Assembly (NCBI RefSeq): GCF_014197015.1
Contig: NZ_JACIET010000002.1
Coordinates: 1,426,001 to 1,490,000 of the forward strand
Source of the DNA: Niveibacterium umoris
GTDB taxonomy: Bacteria; Pseudomonadota; Gammaproteobacteria; Burkholderiales; Rhodocyclaceae
Length of the DNA: 64,000 nucleotides
Reading direction: 5' to 3'
Shown: one piece after another, positions 1-16,491 of the stretch
Layout: every line of letters starts with the position of its first letter
Position numbering within the stretch: the first letter of the stretch is position 1
The notes under the pieces: model-generated
Databases searched by the model: none
Seen by the model: the letters and a program-made list of their open reading frames with translations, nothing else
Told to the model about the DNA's origin: nothing
Program-made: the position numbers and the translations under genes

Positions 1-2441
1 GCGAACGCGCAGGCTTCGAAGTCCGCGACGTGCATCCGACGCACTACGGTCGTGTGTGCCCGATCGAGACGCCGGAAGGCCCGAACATCGGCCTGATCAA
101 CTCACTCGCCGTTTACGCGACGACCAACCGCCACGGCTTCCTCGAGACGCCGTATCGCAAGGTCGACAACGGCCGTGTGACCGAGCAGATCGACTACCTG
201 TCGGCAATCGAAGAGGGTGGCTATGTCATCGCGCAGGCGAACGCCGAACTCGATGGCAGCGGTGCGCTGATCGACGAACTGGTCTCCTGCCGCCACAAGG
301 GTGAATTCACCCTCGTGACGCCGGATCAGGTGCAGTACATGGATGTTTCGCCGTCGCAGATCGTGTCGGTCGCGGCCTCGCTGATTCCGTTCCTTGAGCA
401 CGACGATGCGAACCGCGCACTGATGGGCGCGAACATGCAACGTCAGGCCGTGCCCTGTCTGCGTCCGGAAAAGCCGCTGGTCGGTACCGGTATCGAGCGC
501 ACCGTGGCAGTCGACTCGGGTACGACCGTGCAGGCGCTGCGTGGCGGTGTGGTCGACTATGTCGACGCGAGCCGCGTCGTGGTGCGTGTGAACGACGATG
601 AAACGGTGCCGGGCGAAGTCGGCGTCGACATCTACAACTTCACGAAGTACACGCGTTCGAACCAGAACACGAACATCAACCAGCGACCGGTCGTGAAGAA
701 TGGTGACCGCATCGCCAAGGGCGATGTGCTGGCCGATGGCGCCTCGACCGATTTGGGCGAACTGGCGTTGGGCCAGAACATGCTGGTCGCCTTCATGCCG
801 TGGAACGGCTACAACTTCGAAGACTCGATCCTGATCTCCGAACGCGTGGTGGCCGACGACCGTTTCACCTCGATCCACATCGAGGAACTGACGGTGGTGG
901 CGCGTGACACCAAGCTGGGCGCCGAAGAAATCACCCGCGACATCGCGTCGCTGGGCGAAGCGCAGCTGGGCCGTCTCGATGAGTCCGGCATCGTCTACAT
1001 CGGTGCAGAAGTCGATGCGGGCGACGTGCTGGTCGGCAAGGTCACGCCTAAGGGCGAGACCCAGCTGACGCCGGAAGAGAAGCTGCTGCGTGCGATCTTC
1101 GGTGAAAAGGCCTCCGACGTTAAGGACACCTCGCTGCGCGTGCCGTCCGGCATGAACGGCACCGTCATCGACGTGCAGGTCTTCACCCGCGAAGGCATCG
1201 AGCGTGACAAGCGTGCGCAGTCGATCATCGACGACATGCTGCGCAGCTTCCGACTCGACCTCGGCGACCAGATGCGTATCGTGGAGCGCGATGCGTTCTC
1301 GCGTATCGAGCGCCTGATTACCGGCCAGGTCGCCAACGGCGGCCCGAAAAAGCTCGCCAAGGGCACCAAGATCACCGCCGAGTACCTTGCTGACGTGGAG
1401 CCGCACAGCTGGTTCGACATCCGCATGGCGGACGAAGCGATCGCCCAGCAGCTCGAGTCGCTCAAGGAAGGCCTCGAGAAGACCCGCAAGGACTTCGACC
1501 TCGCATTCGAAGCGAAGAAGAAGAAATTGACCCAGGGTGATGAACTGCCCCCGGGTGTACAGAAGATGGTCAAGGTCTACCTCGCCGTCAAACGCCGTCT
1601 GCAGCCGGGTGACAAGATGGCCGGTCGTCACGGTAACAAGGGTGTCGTGTCGAAGATCGTTCCGGTCGAAGACATGCCGTACATGGAAAACGGCACCCCG
1701 GTCGACATCGTGCTGAACCCGCTGGGCGTGCCGTCGCGGATGAACATCGGTCAGATTCTTGAAACCCACCTCGGTTGGGCTGCGAAGGGTCTGGGCAACA
1801 AGATCAACGAAACCCTGCGTCGCCAGGCAACCGCCAAGGAAGTTCGTGGGCTGCTCAACGACATCTACAACACCAGCGGCAAGGACGAGGCGATCGATAC
1901 CTTGAGCGACGGTGAAGTGGTCGAGTTGGCCCAGAACCTCACCAAGGGTGTGCCTTTCGCAACGCCGGTGTTCGATGGCGCGACCGAAGAGGAAATCGGC
2001 AAGATGCTCAAGCTCGCCGGCCTCGAAGGCGGCGAGCAGGTCACCCTGTTCGACGGCCGCACCGGTGAGGCCTTCGAGCGCAAGGTGACGGTGGGCTACA
2101 AGCACATGCTGAAGCTGCACCACCTTGTCGACGACAAGATGCACGCGCGTTCGACCGGCCCGTACTCGCTTGTCACCCAGCAGCCGCTGGGCGGTAAGGC
2201 GCAGTTCGGCGGCCAGCGTTTCGGCGAAATGGAGGTCTGGGCACTGGAAGCGTATGGCGCTGCCTACACGCTGCAGGAAATGCTGACCGTGAAGTCCGAC
2301 GATGTGACCGGCCGTACCAAGGTCTACGAAAACATCGTCAAGGGTGAGCACAAGATTGACGCAGGGATGCCGGAGTCCTTCAACGTGTTGGTGAAGGAAA
2401 TCCGCTCGCTGGCCATCGACATCGACCTGGACCGTTACTGA
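1..2441 (+). CDS. rpoB: RNA polymerase beta subunit (5' truncated by window edge)
   Basis: This is the C-terminal 60% of RNA polymerase beta, the subunit that with beta' forms the active-site cleft. The frame is open from base 3 ([20 protein letters not shown]), so the gene starts outside the window; it is not a gene starting at the GTG at 30. The first residues correspond to about E. coli position 541, so rifampicin cluster I is missing while the PNIGLINSL part of cluster II is present. The active-site [12 protein letters not shown] lysine motif lies at about 1606-1641. The 3' end reaches the conserved RSLAIDIDL region. rpoC follows after 35 nt, as one operon. Confidence 0.98.
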   Translation, partial: ERAGFEVRDVHPTHYGRVCPIETPEGPNIGLINSLAVYATTNRHGFLETPYRKVDNGRVTEQIDYLSAIEEGGYVIAQANAELDGSGALIDELVSCRHKGEFTLVTPDQVQYMDVSPSQIVSVAASLIPFLEHDDANRALMGANMQRQAVPCLRPEKPLVGTGIERTVAVDSGTTVQALRGGVVDYVDASRVVVRVNDDETVPGEVGVDIYNFTKYTRSNQNTNINQRPVVKNGDRIAKGDVLADGASTDLGELALGQNMLVAFMPWNGYNFEDSILISERVVADDRFTSIHIEELTVVARDTKLGAEEITRDIASLGEAQLGRLDESGIVYIGAEVDAGDVLVGKVTPKGETQLTPEEKLLRAIFGEKASDVKDTSLRVPSGMNGTVIDVQVFTREGIERDKRAQSIIDDMLRSFRLDLGDQMRIVERDAFSRIERLITGQVANGGPKKLAKGTKITAEYLADVEPHSWFDIRMADEAIAQQLESLKEGLEKTRKDFDLAFEAKKKKLTQGDELPPGVQKMVKVYLAVKRRLQPGDKMAGRHGNKGVVSKIVPVEDMPYMENGTPVDIVLNPLGVPSRMNIGQILETHLGWAAKGLGNKINETLRRQATAKEVRGLLNDIYNTSGKDEAIDTLSDGEVVELAQNLTKGVPFATPVFDGATEEEIGKMLKLAGLEGGEQVTLFDGRTGEAFERKVTVGYKHMLKLHHLVDDKMHARSTGPYSLVTQQPLGGKAQFGGQRFGEMEVWALEAYGAAYTLQEMLTVKSDDVTGRTKVYENIVKGEHKIDAGMPESFNVLVKEIRSLAIDIDLDRY

Positions 2442-2476
2442 GACGGCGCCGCCGTCTCGGATTGGAGTGACGAAAC

Positions 2477-6688
<4,212 letters not shown>

Positions 6689-6695
6689 GTCGTCG

Positions 6696-6725
6696 TTGAC
6701 GATACGGGGCGGGGTTGGCTACAAT
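6696..6725 (+). promoter_or_regulatory. Sigma70 promoter of the str operon
   Basis: TTGACG (6696-6701), an 18-nt spacer and TACAAT (6720-6725) form a near-consensus promoter in the gap between rpoC and rpsL. The predicted start leaves a leader of roughly 90 nt containing a small hairpin, GGCCG (6745-6749) with CGGCC (6758-6762), and a direct repeat GGTCGGCC. It would let rpsL-rpsG-fusA-tuf be transcribed independently of rpoBC. Confidence 0.75.
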
Positions 6726-6824
6726 CCCGCCTCTTTAGTGGGTCGGCCGTTCGCGGTCGGCCTTCCTGTGTTCTGATCGCGGCCCAATCCGTGTTTCATC
6801 GGTGGTGCGATCCAAGGAAAAGTA

Positions 6825-7202
6825 ATGCCAACAATCAATCAACTCGTTCGTAAGGGCCGGGAAACCCCGGTCTCCAAGAGCAAAGTGCCGGCTCTCGAAG
6901 CCTGTCCTCAGAAGCGCGGCGTCTGTACCCGCGTTTACACCACCACGCCGAAGAAGCCGAACTCGGCGCTTCGTAAGGTCGCCAAGGTTCGCCTGACCAA
7001 CGGTTTCGAGGTGATCTCGTACATCGGTGGTGAAGGTCACAACCTGCAGGAGCACTCGGTGGTCCTGATTCGCGGTGGTCGTGTGAAGGACTTGCCGGGT
7101 GTGCGTTATCACATCGTCCGCGGTTCGCTTGACCTCCAGGGCGTCAAGGATCGGAAGCAGTCGCGCTCCAAGTACGGCGCGAAGCGTCCGAAGAAGTCCT
7201 GA
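6825..7202 (+). CDS. rpsL: 30S ribosomal protein S12
   Basis: Decoding-centre protein of the 30S subunit, 125 residues (E. coli 124). The loop [11 protein letters not shown] carries K43 and the second loop carries K88, the residues whose replacement gives streptomycin resistance; both are wild type here. D89, the site methylthiolated by RimO in other bacteria, is conserved. An AAGGAAAAG ribosome-binding site precedes the ATG. It is the first gene of the str operon, behind its own promoter, and rpsG follows 27 nt later. Confidence 0.99.
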   Translation: MPTINQLVRKGRETPVSKSKVPALEACPQKRGVCTRVYTTTPKKPNSALRKVAKVRLTNGFEVISYIGGEGHNLQEHSVVLIRGGRVKDLPGVRYHIVRGSLDLQGVKDRKQSRSKYGAKRPKKS

Positions 7203-7229
7203 TCCCTTTCGAAATAGCAGGAGGTTGAA

Positions 7230-7700
7230 ATGCCCCGTCGTCGCGAAGTACCCAAGCGGGATATCCTGCCGGATCCGAAATTCGGCAGCCAGGATGTCTC
7301 GAAGTTCATCAACGTGATCATGCAGAGCGGCAAGAAGGCCGTGGCTGAGCGCATCGTTTACGGCGCGCTTGAAGTGATTACGGCCAAGGGTGGAAAGGAT
7401 CCGCTCGAGGTGTTCGGTAGCGCAATCAGCAACGTCAAGCCGGTTGTGGAAGTGAAGAGCCGTCGTGTTGGCGGTGCGAACTACCAGGTTCCGGTTGAAG
7501 TGCGTCCGTCGCGCCGTATGGCGCTGTCGATGCGCTGGATTCGTGAAGCTGCCCGCAAGCGTTCCGAGAAGTCGATGGCCCAGCGTCTGGCCGGCGAATT
7601 GCTCGAAGCCGCTGAAGGTCGTGGCGCTGCGATGAAGAAGCGCGAAGAAGTTCACCGTATGGCCGAAGCGAACAAGGCGTTCTCGCACTTCCGTTTCTGA
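7230..7700 (+). CDS. rpsG: 30S ribosomal protein S7
   Basis: Primary 16S rRNA-binding protein that nucleates the 30S head and lies near the E and P sites. It has 156 residues, the standard short form without the E. coli K-12 C-terminal extension. The start [20 protein letters not shown] is typical of the family, and an AGGAGG ribosome-binding site (7219-7224) fixes the ATG. In E. coli S7 is the autoregulator of the str operon; whether that holds here is not visible. A hairpin lies between this gene and fusA. Confidence 0.99.
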   Translation: MPRRREVPKRDILPDPKFGSQDVSKFINVIMQSGKKAVAERIVYGALEVITAKGGKDPLEVFGSAISNVKPVVEVKSRRVGGANYQVPVEVRPSRRMALSMRWIREAARKRSEKSMAQRLAGELLEAAEGRGAAMKKREEVHRMAEANKAFSHFRF

Positions 7701-7770
7701 TCCATGCAAGTCTAGGAGCGTCGGGCCCTGAAAGGGGCTCGATTGCTTTCCCGAAGTATTGATTTCCCCT

Positions 7771-7797
7771 GTCCGCACCTGTTGCGGACTTTCGTTT
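7771..7797 (+). terminator. Intercistronic hairpin between rpsG and fusA
   Basis: GTCCGC (7771-7776) and GCGGAC (7784-7789) form a 6-bp stem with a 7-nt loop, followed by TTTCGTTT. The stem is short and the T tract is interrupted, so this is more likely a partial terminator or attenuator than a full stop. It lies in the 114-nt rpsG-fusA gap, the longest gap inside the str operon. Confidence 0.45.
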
Positions 7798-7814
7798 AGG
7801 TAGAGGTTACTACC

Positions 7815-9908
<2,094 letters not shown>

Positions 9909-9933
9909 TGCTTTGTTCAATTAAGGACTAGAA

Positions 9934-11124
<1,191 letters not shown>

Positions 11125-11134
11125 TTTGCAGGGA

Positions 11135-11165
11135 AGGGCGCCCATCGGGCGCCCTGTTGTTCTTT
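11135..11165 (+). terminator. Terminator of the str operon after tuf
   Basis: AGGGCGCCC (11135-11143), loop ATC, GGGCGCCCT (11147-11155) form a perfect 9-bp GC-rich stem followed by GTTGTTCTTTGTG. It lies 10 nt after the tuf stop. Read-through or an unseen promoter is needed to transcribe rpsJ, 40 nt further on. Confidence 0.7.
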
Positions 11166-11195
11166 GTGTTCTTTACTGTTCTTTAGGAATTCAAC

Positions 11196-11507
11196 ATGCA
11201 AAGCCAGAAGATCCGCATCCGCCTGAAGGCCTTCGACTATCGTTTGATCGACCAGTCGGCACAGGAAATCGTTGAAACCGCCAAGCGTACCGGCGCCGTT
11301 GTCCGTGGCCCGGTCCCGCTGCCGACGCGCATTGAGCGTTACAACTTGCTGCGTTCGCCGCACGTTAACAAGACCTCGCGTGACCAGTTCGAAATCCGCA
11401 CTCACCAGCGCCTGATGGACATCATCGACCCGACCGACAAGACGGTCGACGCACTGATGAAGCTGGATCTGCCTGCGGGCGTCGATGTCGAGATCAAGCT
11501 GCAATAA
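11196..11507 (+). CDS. rpsJ: 30S ribosomal protein S10 / NusE
   Basis: S10 sits in the 30S head and, as NusE, joins NusB in transcription antitermination. It has 103 residues, identical in length to E. coli S10, with the family start [19 protein letters not shown] and the internal loop [19 protein letters not shown]. An AGGA ribosome-binding site precedes the ATG. It is separated from rplC by 123 nt that carry a promoter and a hairpin, and from tuf by a terminator, so it may be transcribed apart from the rest of the S10 operon. Confidence 0.99.
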   Translation: MQSQKIRIRLKAFDYRLIDQSAQEIVETAKRTGAVVRGPVPLPTRIERYNLLRSPHVNKTSRDQFEIRTHQRLMDIIDPTDKTVDALMKLDLPAGVDVEIKLQ

Positions 11508-11517
11508 ATTGAATCGC

Positions 11518-11547
11518 TTGCGTATTTTTTAAGCAGGCGGTTATAAT
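11518..11547 (+). promoter_or_regulatory. Sigma70 promoter upstream of rplC (S10 operon)
   Basis: TTGCGT (11518-11523), an 18-nt spacer and a perfect TATAAT (11542-11547) lie 10 nt after the rpsJ stop. The predicted start is near 11554, immediately before a leader hairpin. It would drive rplC onward independently of rpsJ. Confidence 0.72.
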
Positions 11548-11554
11548 TTCGGAT

Positions 11555-11613
11555 TCGCGCCCTTCCGTTTGGGCGCGATTCGACTTTTTAGCGGTCCGGT
11601 CAATCGCAACCGG
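11555..11613 (+). promoter_or_regulatory. Leader hairpins of the rplC transcript
   Basis: TCGCGCCC (11555-11562) pairs with GGGCGCGA (11571-11578) around an 8-nt loop and is followed by TTCGACTTTTT. A second, smaller hairpin is CCGGT (11596-11600) with ACCGG (11609-11613), just before the ribosome-binding site. The first could terminate the rpsJ transcript or act as an attenuator in the rplC leader. L4-type leader control is known in E. coli but upstream of rpsJ; here it is only an inference. Confidence 0.5.
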
Positions 11614-11630
11614 ATTTTCAGGAGAACAAC

Positions 11631-12272
11631 ATGAGTCTAGGCCTTGTTGGTCGCAAGGTTGGCATGACTCGCGTCTTCGCTGAGGATGGGGCTTCCATTC
11701 CAGTGACGGTGCTTGACGTGTCGAACAACCGAGTGACCCAGATCAAGACGCCTGATGTCGACGGCTACGCCGCGATTCAGGTGACTTTCGGCAAGCGCCG
11801 TGCGAGTCGCGTAAACAAAGCGCTCGCCGGGCATCTCGCCAAAGCCGGCGTCGAAGCCGGTCACGTCCTGAAGGAGTTTCGACTTGCCGATGATCAACTG
11901 GCCTCTTACAAGGCTGGTGACGTCATCAGTGTCGAGATTTTCAATGTCGGCCAGAAGGTCGACGTGACGGGCGTATCCATCGGTAAAGGCTTTGCCGGCA
12001 CCATCAAGCGTCACAACTTCGGTTCGCAGCGCGCAACCCACGGTAACTCGCGTAGTCACAACGTGCCGGGTTCCATCGGTATGGCGCAGGATCCGGGTCG
12101 TGTCTTCCCGGGTAAGCGCATGTCGGGTCATCTGGGCGCCGTCCGTGCGACGGTCCAGAGCCTCGAAGTGGTGCGTGTGGATGCGGAGCGCGGCCTGCTG
12201 CTCGTGAAGGGCGCTGTGCCCGGTCACGATGGTGGTGACGTCGTGGTGCGTCCGGCTGTCAAGGCCAAGTGA
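11631..12272 (+). CDS. rplC: 50S ribosomal protein L3
   Basis: Early-assembly 23S rRNA-binding protein near the peptidyl-transferase centre; 213 residues (E. coli 209). The start [16 protein letters not shown] is typical, and the conserved [18 protein letters not shown] loop that reaches towards the catalytic centre is intact. Its glutamine, methylated by PrmB in E. coli, lies in the [15 protein letters not shown] segment. TCAGGAGAAC is the ribosome-binding site. rplD follows closely. Confidence 0.99.
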   Translation: MSLGLVGRKVGMTRVFAEDGASIPVTVLDVSNNRVTQIKTPDVDGYAAIQVTFGKRRASRVNKALAGHLAKAGVEAGHVLKEFRLADDQLASYKAGDVISVEIFNVGQKVDVTGVSIGKGFAGTIKRHNFGSQRATHGNSRSHNVPGSIGMAQDPGRVFPGKRMSGHLGAVRATVQSLEVVRVDAERGLLLVKGAVPGHDGGDVVVRPAVKAK

Positions 12273-12283
12273 GCGGGGGCGAG

Positions 12284-12904
12284 ATGGAACTGAAGCTGAT
12301 TAATGAGCAAGGCCAGGCTTCGTCGACCGTTCAGGCATCCGATGCTTTGTTCGGTCGCGAATTCAACGAGGCCTTGGTGCACCAAGTCGTGGTGGCCTAC
12401 CAGGCGAATGCCCGTTCTGGCAATCGTGCGCAATTGACCCGCGCTGAGGTCAAGCACACGACAAAGAAGCCGTGGCGTCAAAAGGGTACCGGTCGCGCGC
12501 GTTCCGGTTCGACGTCCAGCCCGCTGTGGCGTGGGGGTGGTCGCACCTTCCCGAATAGCCCGGACGAGAACTTCACGCAGAAGGTCAACCGCAAGATGTA
12601 TCGCGCCGGGATGGCGTCGATCCTCTCGCAGCTGGCCCGTGAGGACCGTTTGGTGGTGATTGATGGTTTCGGCATCGAAGCCCCGAAGACCAAGCTTCTG
12701 GTTCAGAAGCTCAAGGGTATGGGCCTGGATTCCGCGCTGGTGATCACCGACAACCTGGACGAGAACCTCCTGCTGTCCTCGCGCAACCTGCACGATGTGC
12801 TGGTGCTCGGCGTGCAGGAAACCGATCCGGTTTCGCTGATCCGCTTCCCGAAGGTGATCGTCACCAAGGCGGCGGTCGCCAAGATGGAGGAGATGTGGCA
12901 ATGA
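12284..12904 (+). CDS. rplD: 50S ribosomal protein L4
   Basis: L4 binds 23S rRNA and lines the exit tunnel; in E. coli it also represses the S10 operon. I place the start at the ATG at 12284 ([14 protein letters not shown]), giving 206 residues, rather than at the in-frame GTG at 12269 that overlaps the rplC stop. GGGGGCGAG just upstream serves as ribosome-binding site. The tunnel-loop motif [15 protein letters not shown] is intact. The stop overlaps the rplW start by 4 nt (ATGA). Confidence 0.98.
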   Translation: MELKLINEQGQASSTVQASDALFGREFNEALVHQVVVAYQANARSGNRAQLTRAEVKHTTKKPWRQKGTGRARSGSTSSPLWRGGGRTFPNSPDENFTQKVNRKMYRAGMASILSQLAREDRLVVIDGFGIEAPKTKLLVQKLKGMGLDSALVITDNLDENLLLSSRNLHDVLVLGVQETDPVSLIRFPKVIVTKAAVAKMEEMWQ

Positions 12905-13209
12905 GCTTCTCTCAAGAACGTCTGTACCAGGTTCTGCTCGCGCCGCAGATCTCCGAAAAGGCGACTTATGTCGCGGAGAAGAACGAGCAGGTGATTTTCA
13001 AGGTGGCGTCCGATGCCACCAAGCCGGAGATCAAGGCTGCCGTGGAACTCCTCTTCAAAGTTGAAGTGGATTCTGTGCAGGTGGCGAATGTCAAAGGCAA
13101 GGTCAAGCGTTTTGGTCGCTCGACAGGTCGCCGCAAGGGCTGGAAGAAGGCTTTTGTGTGTCTGAAGGCCGGTCAGGAGATCAACTTCGTCGAAGGGGGG
13201 GCCGCGTAA
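12901..13209 (+). CDS. rplW: 50S ribosomal protein L23
   Basis: L23 lies at the tunnel exit and is the docking site for trigger factor and SRP. The start is taken as the ATG at 12901 ([15 protein letters not shown]; 102 residues, E. coli 100), which overlaps the rplD stop and sits 10 nt after a GGAGG. The GTG at 12895 is too close to that ribosome-binding site. The ISEKAT motif and the C-terminal [13 protein letters not shown] are typical. rplB begins directly after the stop. Confidence 0.98.
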   Translation: MSFSQERLYQVLLAPQISEKATYVAEKNEQVIFKVASDATKPEIKAAVELLFKVEVDSVQVANVKGKVKRFGRSTGRRKGWKKAFVCLKAGQEINFVEGGAA

Positions 13210-14034
13210 ATGCTGGTCAAGGTCAAGCCGACTTCCGCGGGTCGTCGCGGTGTCGTCAAGGTGGTCAACCCGAATCTGCATAAGGGCAAGCCGTTCGCCG
13301 GCCTGGTCGAAAAGCAGACGAAGAATGCTGGCCGCAACGCTCACGGTCGCGTGACCGTGCGTCATCAGGGTGGCGGTCACAAGCAGCACTATCGCGTCGT
13401 CGATTTCAAGCGCAACAAGGACGGGATTCCGGCCAAGGTCGAGCGCATCGAGTATGACCCGAACCGTACCGCGCACATCGCACTGCTGTGCTATGCCGAT
13501 GGCGAGCGTCGTTACATCATCGCGCCGCGCGGCCTGGAAGTCGGTCAAGTGATCGTTTCCGGTTCCGAAGCGCCGATCAAGTCGGGTAACGCTCTGCCGA
13601 TCCGCAATATCCCGGTCGGTACGACGATCCACTGTATCGAGATGCTGCCCGGCAAGGGCGCTCAGTTGGCTCGCGCCGCCGGCACTTCGGTCCAGTTGCT
13701 CGCTCGCGAAGGTAGCTATGCTCAGCTGCGTCTGCGTTCCGGTGAAATCCGCCGTGTGCACATCGAATGCCGTGCGACGATCGGCGAAGTCGGCAACGAA
13801 GAGAACAGCCTGCGCAAGATCGGCAAGGCAGGTGCCCAGCGTTGGCGTGGTATCCGCCCGACGGTTCGCGGTACTGCGATGAACCCGATCGACCACCCGC
13901 ACGGTGGTGGTGAAGGTCGTACTGGCGAAGGTCGCGTGCCTGTCAGCCCGTGGGGTACCCCGGCGAAGGGCTATCGGACCCGCTCGAACAAACGCACGGA
14001 CACGATGATCGTCCAGCGTCGGCACAAGCGCTAA
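13210..14034 (+). CDS. rplB: 50S ribosomal protein L2
   Basis: Highly conserved 23S rRNA-binding protein needed for subunit association and peptidyl-transferase function; 274 residues (E. coli 273). The conserved histidine-rich loop [14 protein letters not shown] is intact near residues 224-237. The ATG abuts the rplW TAA with no gap, so translation is probably coupled. The N-terminus reads [15 protein letters not shown], lacking the Ala after Met found in many homologues. Confidence 0.99.
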   Translation: MLVKVKPTSAGRRGVVKVVNPNLHKGKPFAGLVEKQTKNAGRNAHGRVTVRHQGGGHKQHYRVVDFKRNKDGIPAKVERIEYDPNRTAHIALLCYADGERRYIIAPRGLEVGQVIVSGSEAPIKSGNALPIRNIPVGTTIHCIEMLPGKGAQLARAAGTSVQLLAREGSYAQLRLRSGEIRRVHIECRATIGEVGNEENSLRKIGKAGAQRWRGIRPTVRGTAMNPIDHPHGGGEGRTGEGRVPVSPWGTPAKGYRTRSNKRTDTMIVQRRHKR

Positions 14035-14044
14035 GAGGTAAGAA

Positions 14045-14320
14045 ATGGCTCGTTCTATCAAGAAAGGCCCCTTCGTCGATGCGCACCTTCTCAAGAAGGT
14101 CGATGCGGTCCGGGGTTCCAATGACAAGCGTCCGATCAAGACCTGGTCGCGTCGTTCGACCGTGCTGCCCGAATTTGTCGGCTTCACGATCGCGGTGCAC
14201 AACGGTCGCCAGCATATTCCGGTGTATGTCACCGAGAACATGGTCGGTCACAAGCTCGGCGAATTCGCGCTGACCCGTACGTTCAAGGGTCACGCCGCCA
14301 GCAAAAAGGCTAAGAAGTAA
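14045..14320 (+). CDS. rpsS: 30S ribosomal protein S19
   Basis: 30S head protein that contacts S13 and the A-site finger; 91 residues (E. coli 92). The start [19 protein letters not shown] and the [20 protein letters not shown] core are characteristic. An AGAGGTAAGAA ribosome-binding site precedes the ATG, 10 nt after the rplB stop. rplV begins 9 nt downstream. Confidence 0.99.
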   Translation: MARSIKKGPFVDAHLLKKVDAVRGSNDKRPIKTWSRRSTVLPEFVGFTIAVHNGRQHIPVYVTENMVGHKLGEFALTRTFKGHAASKKAKK

Positions 14321-14329
14321 GGAGCGACG

Positions 14330-14659
14330 ATGGAAACCAAAGCAATTCTGCGAGGCGTCCGTCTCTCCGCCCAGAAGGGTCGGCTTGTGGCTGACCTGGT
14401 GCGCGGCAAGAAAGTTGACCTTGCGCTCAACACGTTGGCGTTCTGCCCCAAGAAGGGTGCAAAGATCGTCAAGAAGGTGCTCGAGTCGGCAATTGCCAAT
14501 GCGGAGCATAACGACGGCGCCGATATCGACACTCTCAAGGTGACGAGCATCTACGTCGAACAGGGTACGTCGCTCAAGCGCTTCACGGCGCGTGCAAAGG
14601 GACGCGGCAATCGCATCCTCAAGCCGACTTGCCACATCTACGTGACTGTCGGCGAGTAA
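14330..14659 (+). CDS. rplV: 50S ribosomal protein L22
   Basis: L22 lines the exit tunnel with its long beta hairpin; 109 residues (E. coli 110). The hairpin region reading [18 protein letters not shown] is complete, so there is no sign of the deletions that give macrolide resistance in E. coli. AAGGAGCGACG is a strong ribosome-binding site. It lies between rpsS and rpsC in the conserved order. Confidence 0.99.
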   Translation: METKAILRGVRLSAQKGRLVADLVRGKKVDLALNTLAFCPKKGAKIVKKVLESAIANAEHNDGADIDTLKVTSIYVEQGTSLKRFTARAKGRGNRILKPTCHIYVTVGE

Positions 14660-14668
14660 GGAGCACAC

Positions 14669-15505
14669 ATGGGACAGAAGATTCATCCGACTGGCTTCCG
14701 CCTCTCGGTGACACGTAACTGGTCGTCACGCTGGTTCGCCAACAGCCAGAACTTCTCGGGCATGTTGATCGAGGATCTGCAGGTGCGTGAGCACCTGAAG
14801 AAGAAGCTCGGGCATGCATCGGTTGGGCGCGTCCTGATCGAACGTCCGGCGAAGACCGCTCGGATCACCGTATTCAGCGCCCGTCCGGGCGTTGTAATCG
14901 GCAAGAAGGGTGAGGATATCGAGCAGCTCAAGGCGGATCTGCAGAAGATCCTGAAGGTGCCGGTGCACGTCAGCATCGAAGAAATCCGCAAGCCGGAAGT
15001 CGATGCCAAGCTGATCGCCGACTCGATCGCTCAGCAGCTCGAAAAGCGGATCATGTTCCGTCGCGCGATGAAGCGTGCGATGCAGAACGCGATGCGCTTG
15101 GGTGCGCAGGGCATCAAGATCATGAGCGCAGGCCGTCTGAACGGTGCGGAAATCGCGCGCACTGAATGGTATCGCGAGGGTCGTGTGCCGCTTCATACGC
15201 TGCGTGCCGATATTGACTACGGGACGTCGGAAGCCAAGACGACCTACGGCATCATCGGTATCAAGGTCTGGGTTTACAAGGGTGACACCCTCGGTCGCGG
15301 CGAACAGCCGGTGGCCGTCGAGGCTCCGGAAGGTGAAAACCGCCGTCCTCGTCGTGGTGCCAAAGAGGGTGATGCTAAGCCGGCCGCTCGTCGTCCGGCT
15401 CGTCGTGCGAACGGCGATGGGGCGGTCGACAAGACCGGTGCCAAGCGCGTGGTAAACAAAGCAGGAGCGAACAATGCTGCAGCCGGCGAGAAGGAAGTAT
15501 CGTAA
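14669..15505 (+). CDS. rpsC: 30S ribosomal protein S3 with long C-terminal extension
   Basis: S3 forms part of the mRNA entry channel and helicase. It has 278 residues against 233 in E. coli. The KH domain motif [14 protein letters not shown] at about 74-87 and the C-terminal [19 protein letters not shown] region are intact. The extra 45 or so residues are a basic, Ala-rich, probably disordered tail starting near residue 220 (rich in [12 protein letters not shown] and AGANNAAAG). Its final 32 nt overlap rplP in another frame, so part of the tail sequence is constrained by the rplP start and its ribosome-binding site. Confidence 0.98.
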   Translation: MGQKIHPTGFRLSVTRNWSSRWFANSQNFSGMLIEDLQVREHLKKKLGHASVGRVLIERPAKTARITVFSARPGVVIGKKGEDIEQLKADLQKILKVPVHVSIEEIRKPEVDAKLIADSIAQQLEKRIMFRRAMKRAMQNAMRLGAQGIKIMSAGRLNGAEIARTEWYREGRVPLHTLRADIDYGTSEAKTTYGIIGIKVWVYKGDTLGRGEQPVAVEAPEGENRRPRRGAKEGDAKPAARRPARRANGDGAVDKTGAKRVVNKAGANNAAAGEKEVS

Positions 15506-15890
15506 GGAGCAGAAGGGCCGCAACACCGGCGTTGCGACCCGTGGCACCAAGGTCAGCTTCGGCGATTTCGGCCTGAAGGCGACCGGTCGTGGCCGATTGA
15601 CTGCACGCCAGATTGAGTCGGCGCGTCGTGCCATGACGCGTCACATCAAGCGCGGCGGCCGGATCTGGATCCGCATCTTCCCGGACAAGCCCATCTCGCA
15701 GAAGCCTGCGGAAGTCCGGATGGGTAACGGTAAGGGTAATCCGGAGTACTGGGTCGCTGAGATCCAGCCGGGTAAGGTGCTGTATGAGATGGACGGTGTT
15801 GACGAAGTGCTCGCTCGCGAAGCGTTCCGCCTCGCGGCGGCGAAGCTTCCGATCGAGACCGTCTTTGTTACCCGCCAGGTGGGGCAATAA
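15474..15890 (+). CDS. rplP: 50S ribosomal protein L16
   Basis: L16 supports the A-site tRNA and late 50S assembly; 138 residues (E. coli 136). The start [19 protein letters not shown] is the invariant family start, which makes the 32-nt overlap with rpsC real and not a start-call error. A CAGGAGCGAAC ribosome-binding site sits inside rpsC. The arginine hydroxylated by YcfD in E. coli would fall in the [13 protein letters not shown] area. Confidence 0.98.
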   Translation: MLQPARRKYRKEQKGRNTGVATRGTKVSFGDFGLKATGRGRLTARQIESARRAMTRHIKRGGRIWIRIFPDKPISQKPAEVRMGNGKGNPEYWVAEIQPGKVLYEMDGVDEVLAREAFRLAAAKLPIETVFVTRQVGQ

Positions 15891-15892
15891 TG

Positions 15893-16087
15893 ATGAAAGC
15901 CAGCGAACTCAGGGCAAAAGAGCCCGCGGAGCTGAATAAGGAGTTGCTCGAGCTGCTCAAGGCACAGTTTTCCTTGCGCATGCAATTGGCGACTCAACAA
16001 TTGAGCAACCACGCCCAGCTGGGCAATGTGCGTCGCGACATCGCTCGCGTCCGCACGATTTTGCGCGAGAAAGGGGCCGCCAAGTGA
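15893..16087 (+). CDS. rpmC: 50S ribosomal protein L29
   Basis: Small helical protein next to L23 at the tunnel exit; 64 residues from the ATG at 15893 ([18 protein letters not shown]). An adjacent ATG at 15890 overlaps the rplP stop by one base and would add one Met; the family usually starts MKA-ELR. The GTGGGG at the end of rplP acts as ribosome-binding site. Its stop overlaps the rpsQ start. Confidence 0.97.
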   Translation: MKASELRAKEPAELNKELLELLKAQFSLRMQLATQQLSNHAQLGNVRRDIARVRTILREKGAAK

Positions 16088-16344
16088 CCGATGCCATCAA
16101 GCGGACCCTGACTGGCCGAGTGGTCAGCGACAAGATGGAGCGCACGGTTACCGTGCTGATCGAGCGGCGCGTCAAGCATCCGCTCTACGACAAAGTGATC
16201 ATCCGCTCCAAGAAGTATCACGCCGATGTCGATACCGGCGTCGCAGCCGAAGGCGATCTGGTTGAGATCGAAGAGTGCGCGCCGGTCTCGAAGACCAAGG
16301 CTTGGCGTGTTACGCGCGTTGTCGAAAAGGCTCGCGTAATTTAG
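16084..16344 (+). CDS. rpsQ: 30S ribosomal protein S17
   Basis: Primary 16S rRNA-binding protein of the 30S body; 86 residues (E. coli 84). It starts at a GTG that overlaps the rpmC stop (GTGA), with AAAGGGG as ribosome-binding site; no ATG fits the family N-terminus ([20 protein letters not shown]). The core [14 protein letters not shown] is conserved. It is the last gene before the spc promoter. Confidence 0.98.
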   Translation: MTDAIKRTLTGRVVSDKMERTVTVLIERRVKHPLYDKVIIRSKKYHADVDTGVAAEGDLVEIEECAPVSKTKAWRVTRVVEKARVI

Positions 16345-16347
16345 TAC

Positions 16348-16377
16348 TTGCGGAACCCGTAGAGGTTCTGCTAGAAT
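16348..16377 (+). promoter_or_regulatory. Sigma70 promoter of the spc operon
   Basis: TTGCGG (16348-16353), an 18-nt spacer and TAGAAT (16372-16377) lie just after the rpsQ stop. The predicted start is near 16384, which leaves about 108 nt of leader before rplN and places the hairpin at 16391 close to the 5' end of the RNA. Confidence 0.65.
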
Positions 16378-16390
16378 CTCACGCTTCACT

Positions 16391-16424
16391 GGCTGGCGTC
16401 CGGTTGCTTTTCCGGGCGCCAGCC
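16391..16424 (+). promoter_or_regulatory. Hairpin in the spc leader
   Basis: GGCTGGCG (16391-16398) pairs with CGCCAGCC (16417-16424), with an inner CCGG/CCGG extension around a TTGCTTTT loop. It is followed by TGTTTCTACCC, a weak T tract. It may end transcripts from upstream or control the spc operon from its leader. Confidence 0.55.
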
Positions 16425-16491
16425 TGTTTCTACCCAAACGGGTTCCAAGACTGACCGCCGTGAGAACGGTGGATTAAGTTGGAGTTAAGTA

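Noticed and set aside
30-2441. Reading rpoB as a gene starting with the GTG at 30
   Set aside because: The frame is open to the window edge and the residues before the GTG match RpoB, so the gene is truncated.
12269-12283. GTG start of rplD at 12269
   Set aside because: ATG at 12284 restores the family start MELKLINE and has a ribosome-binding site.
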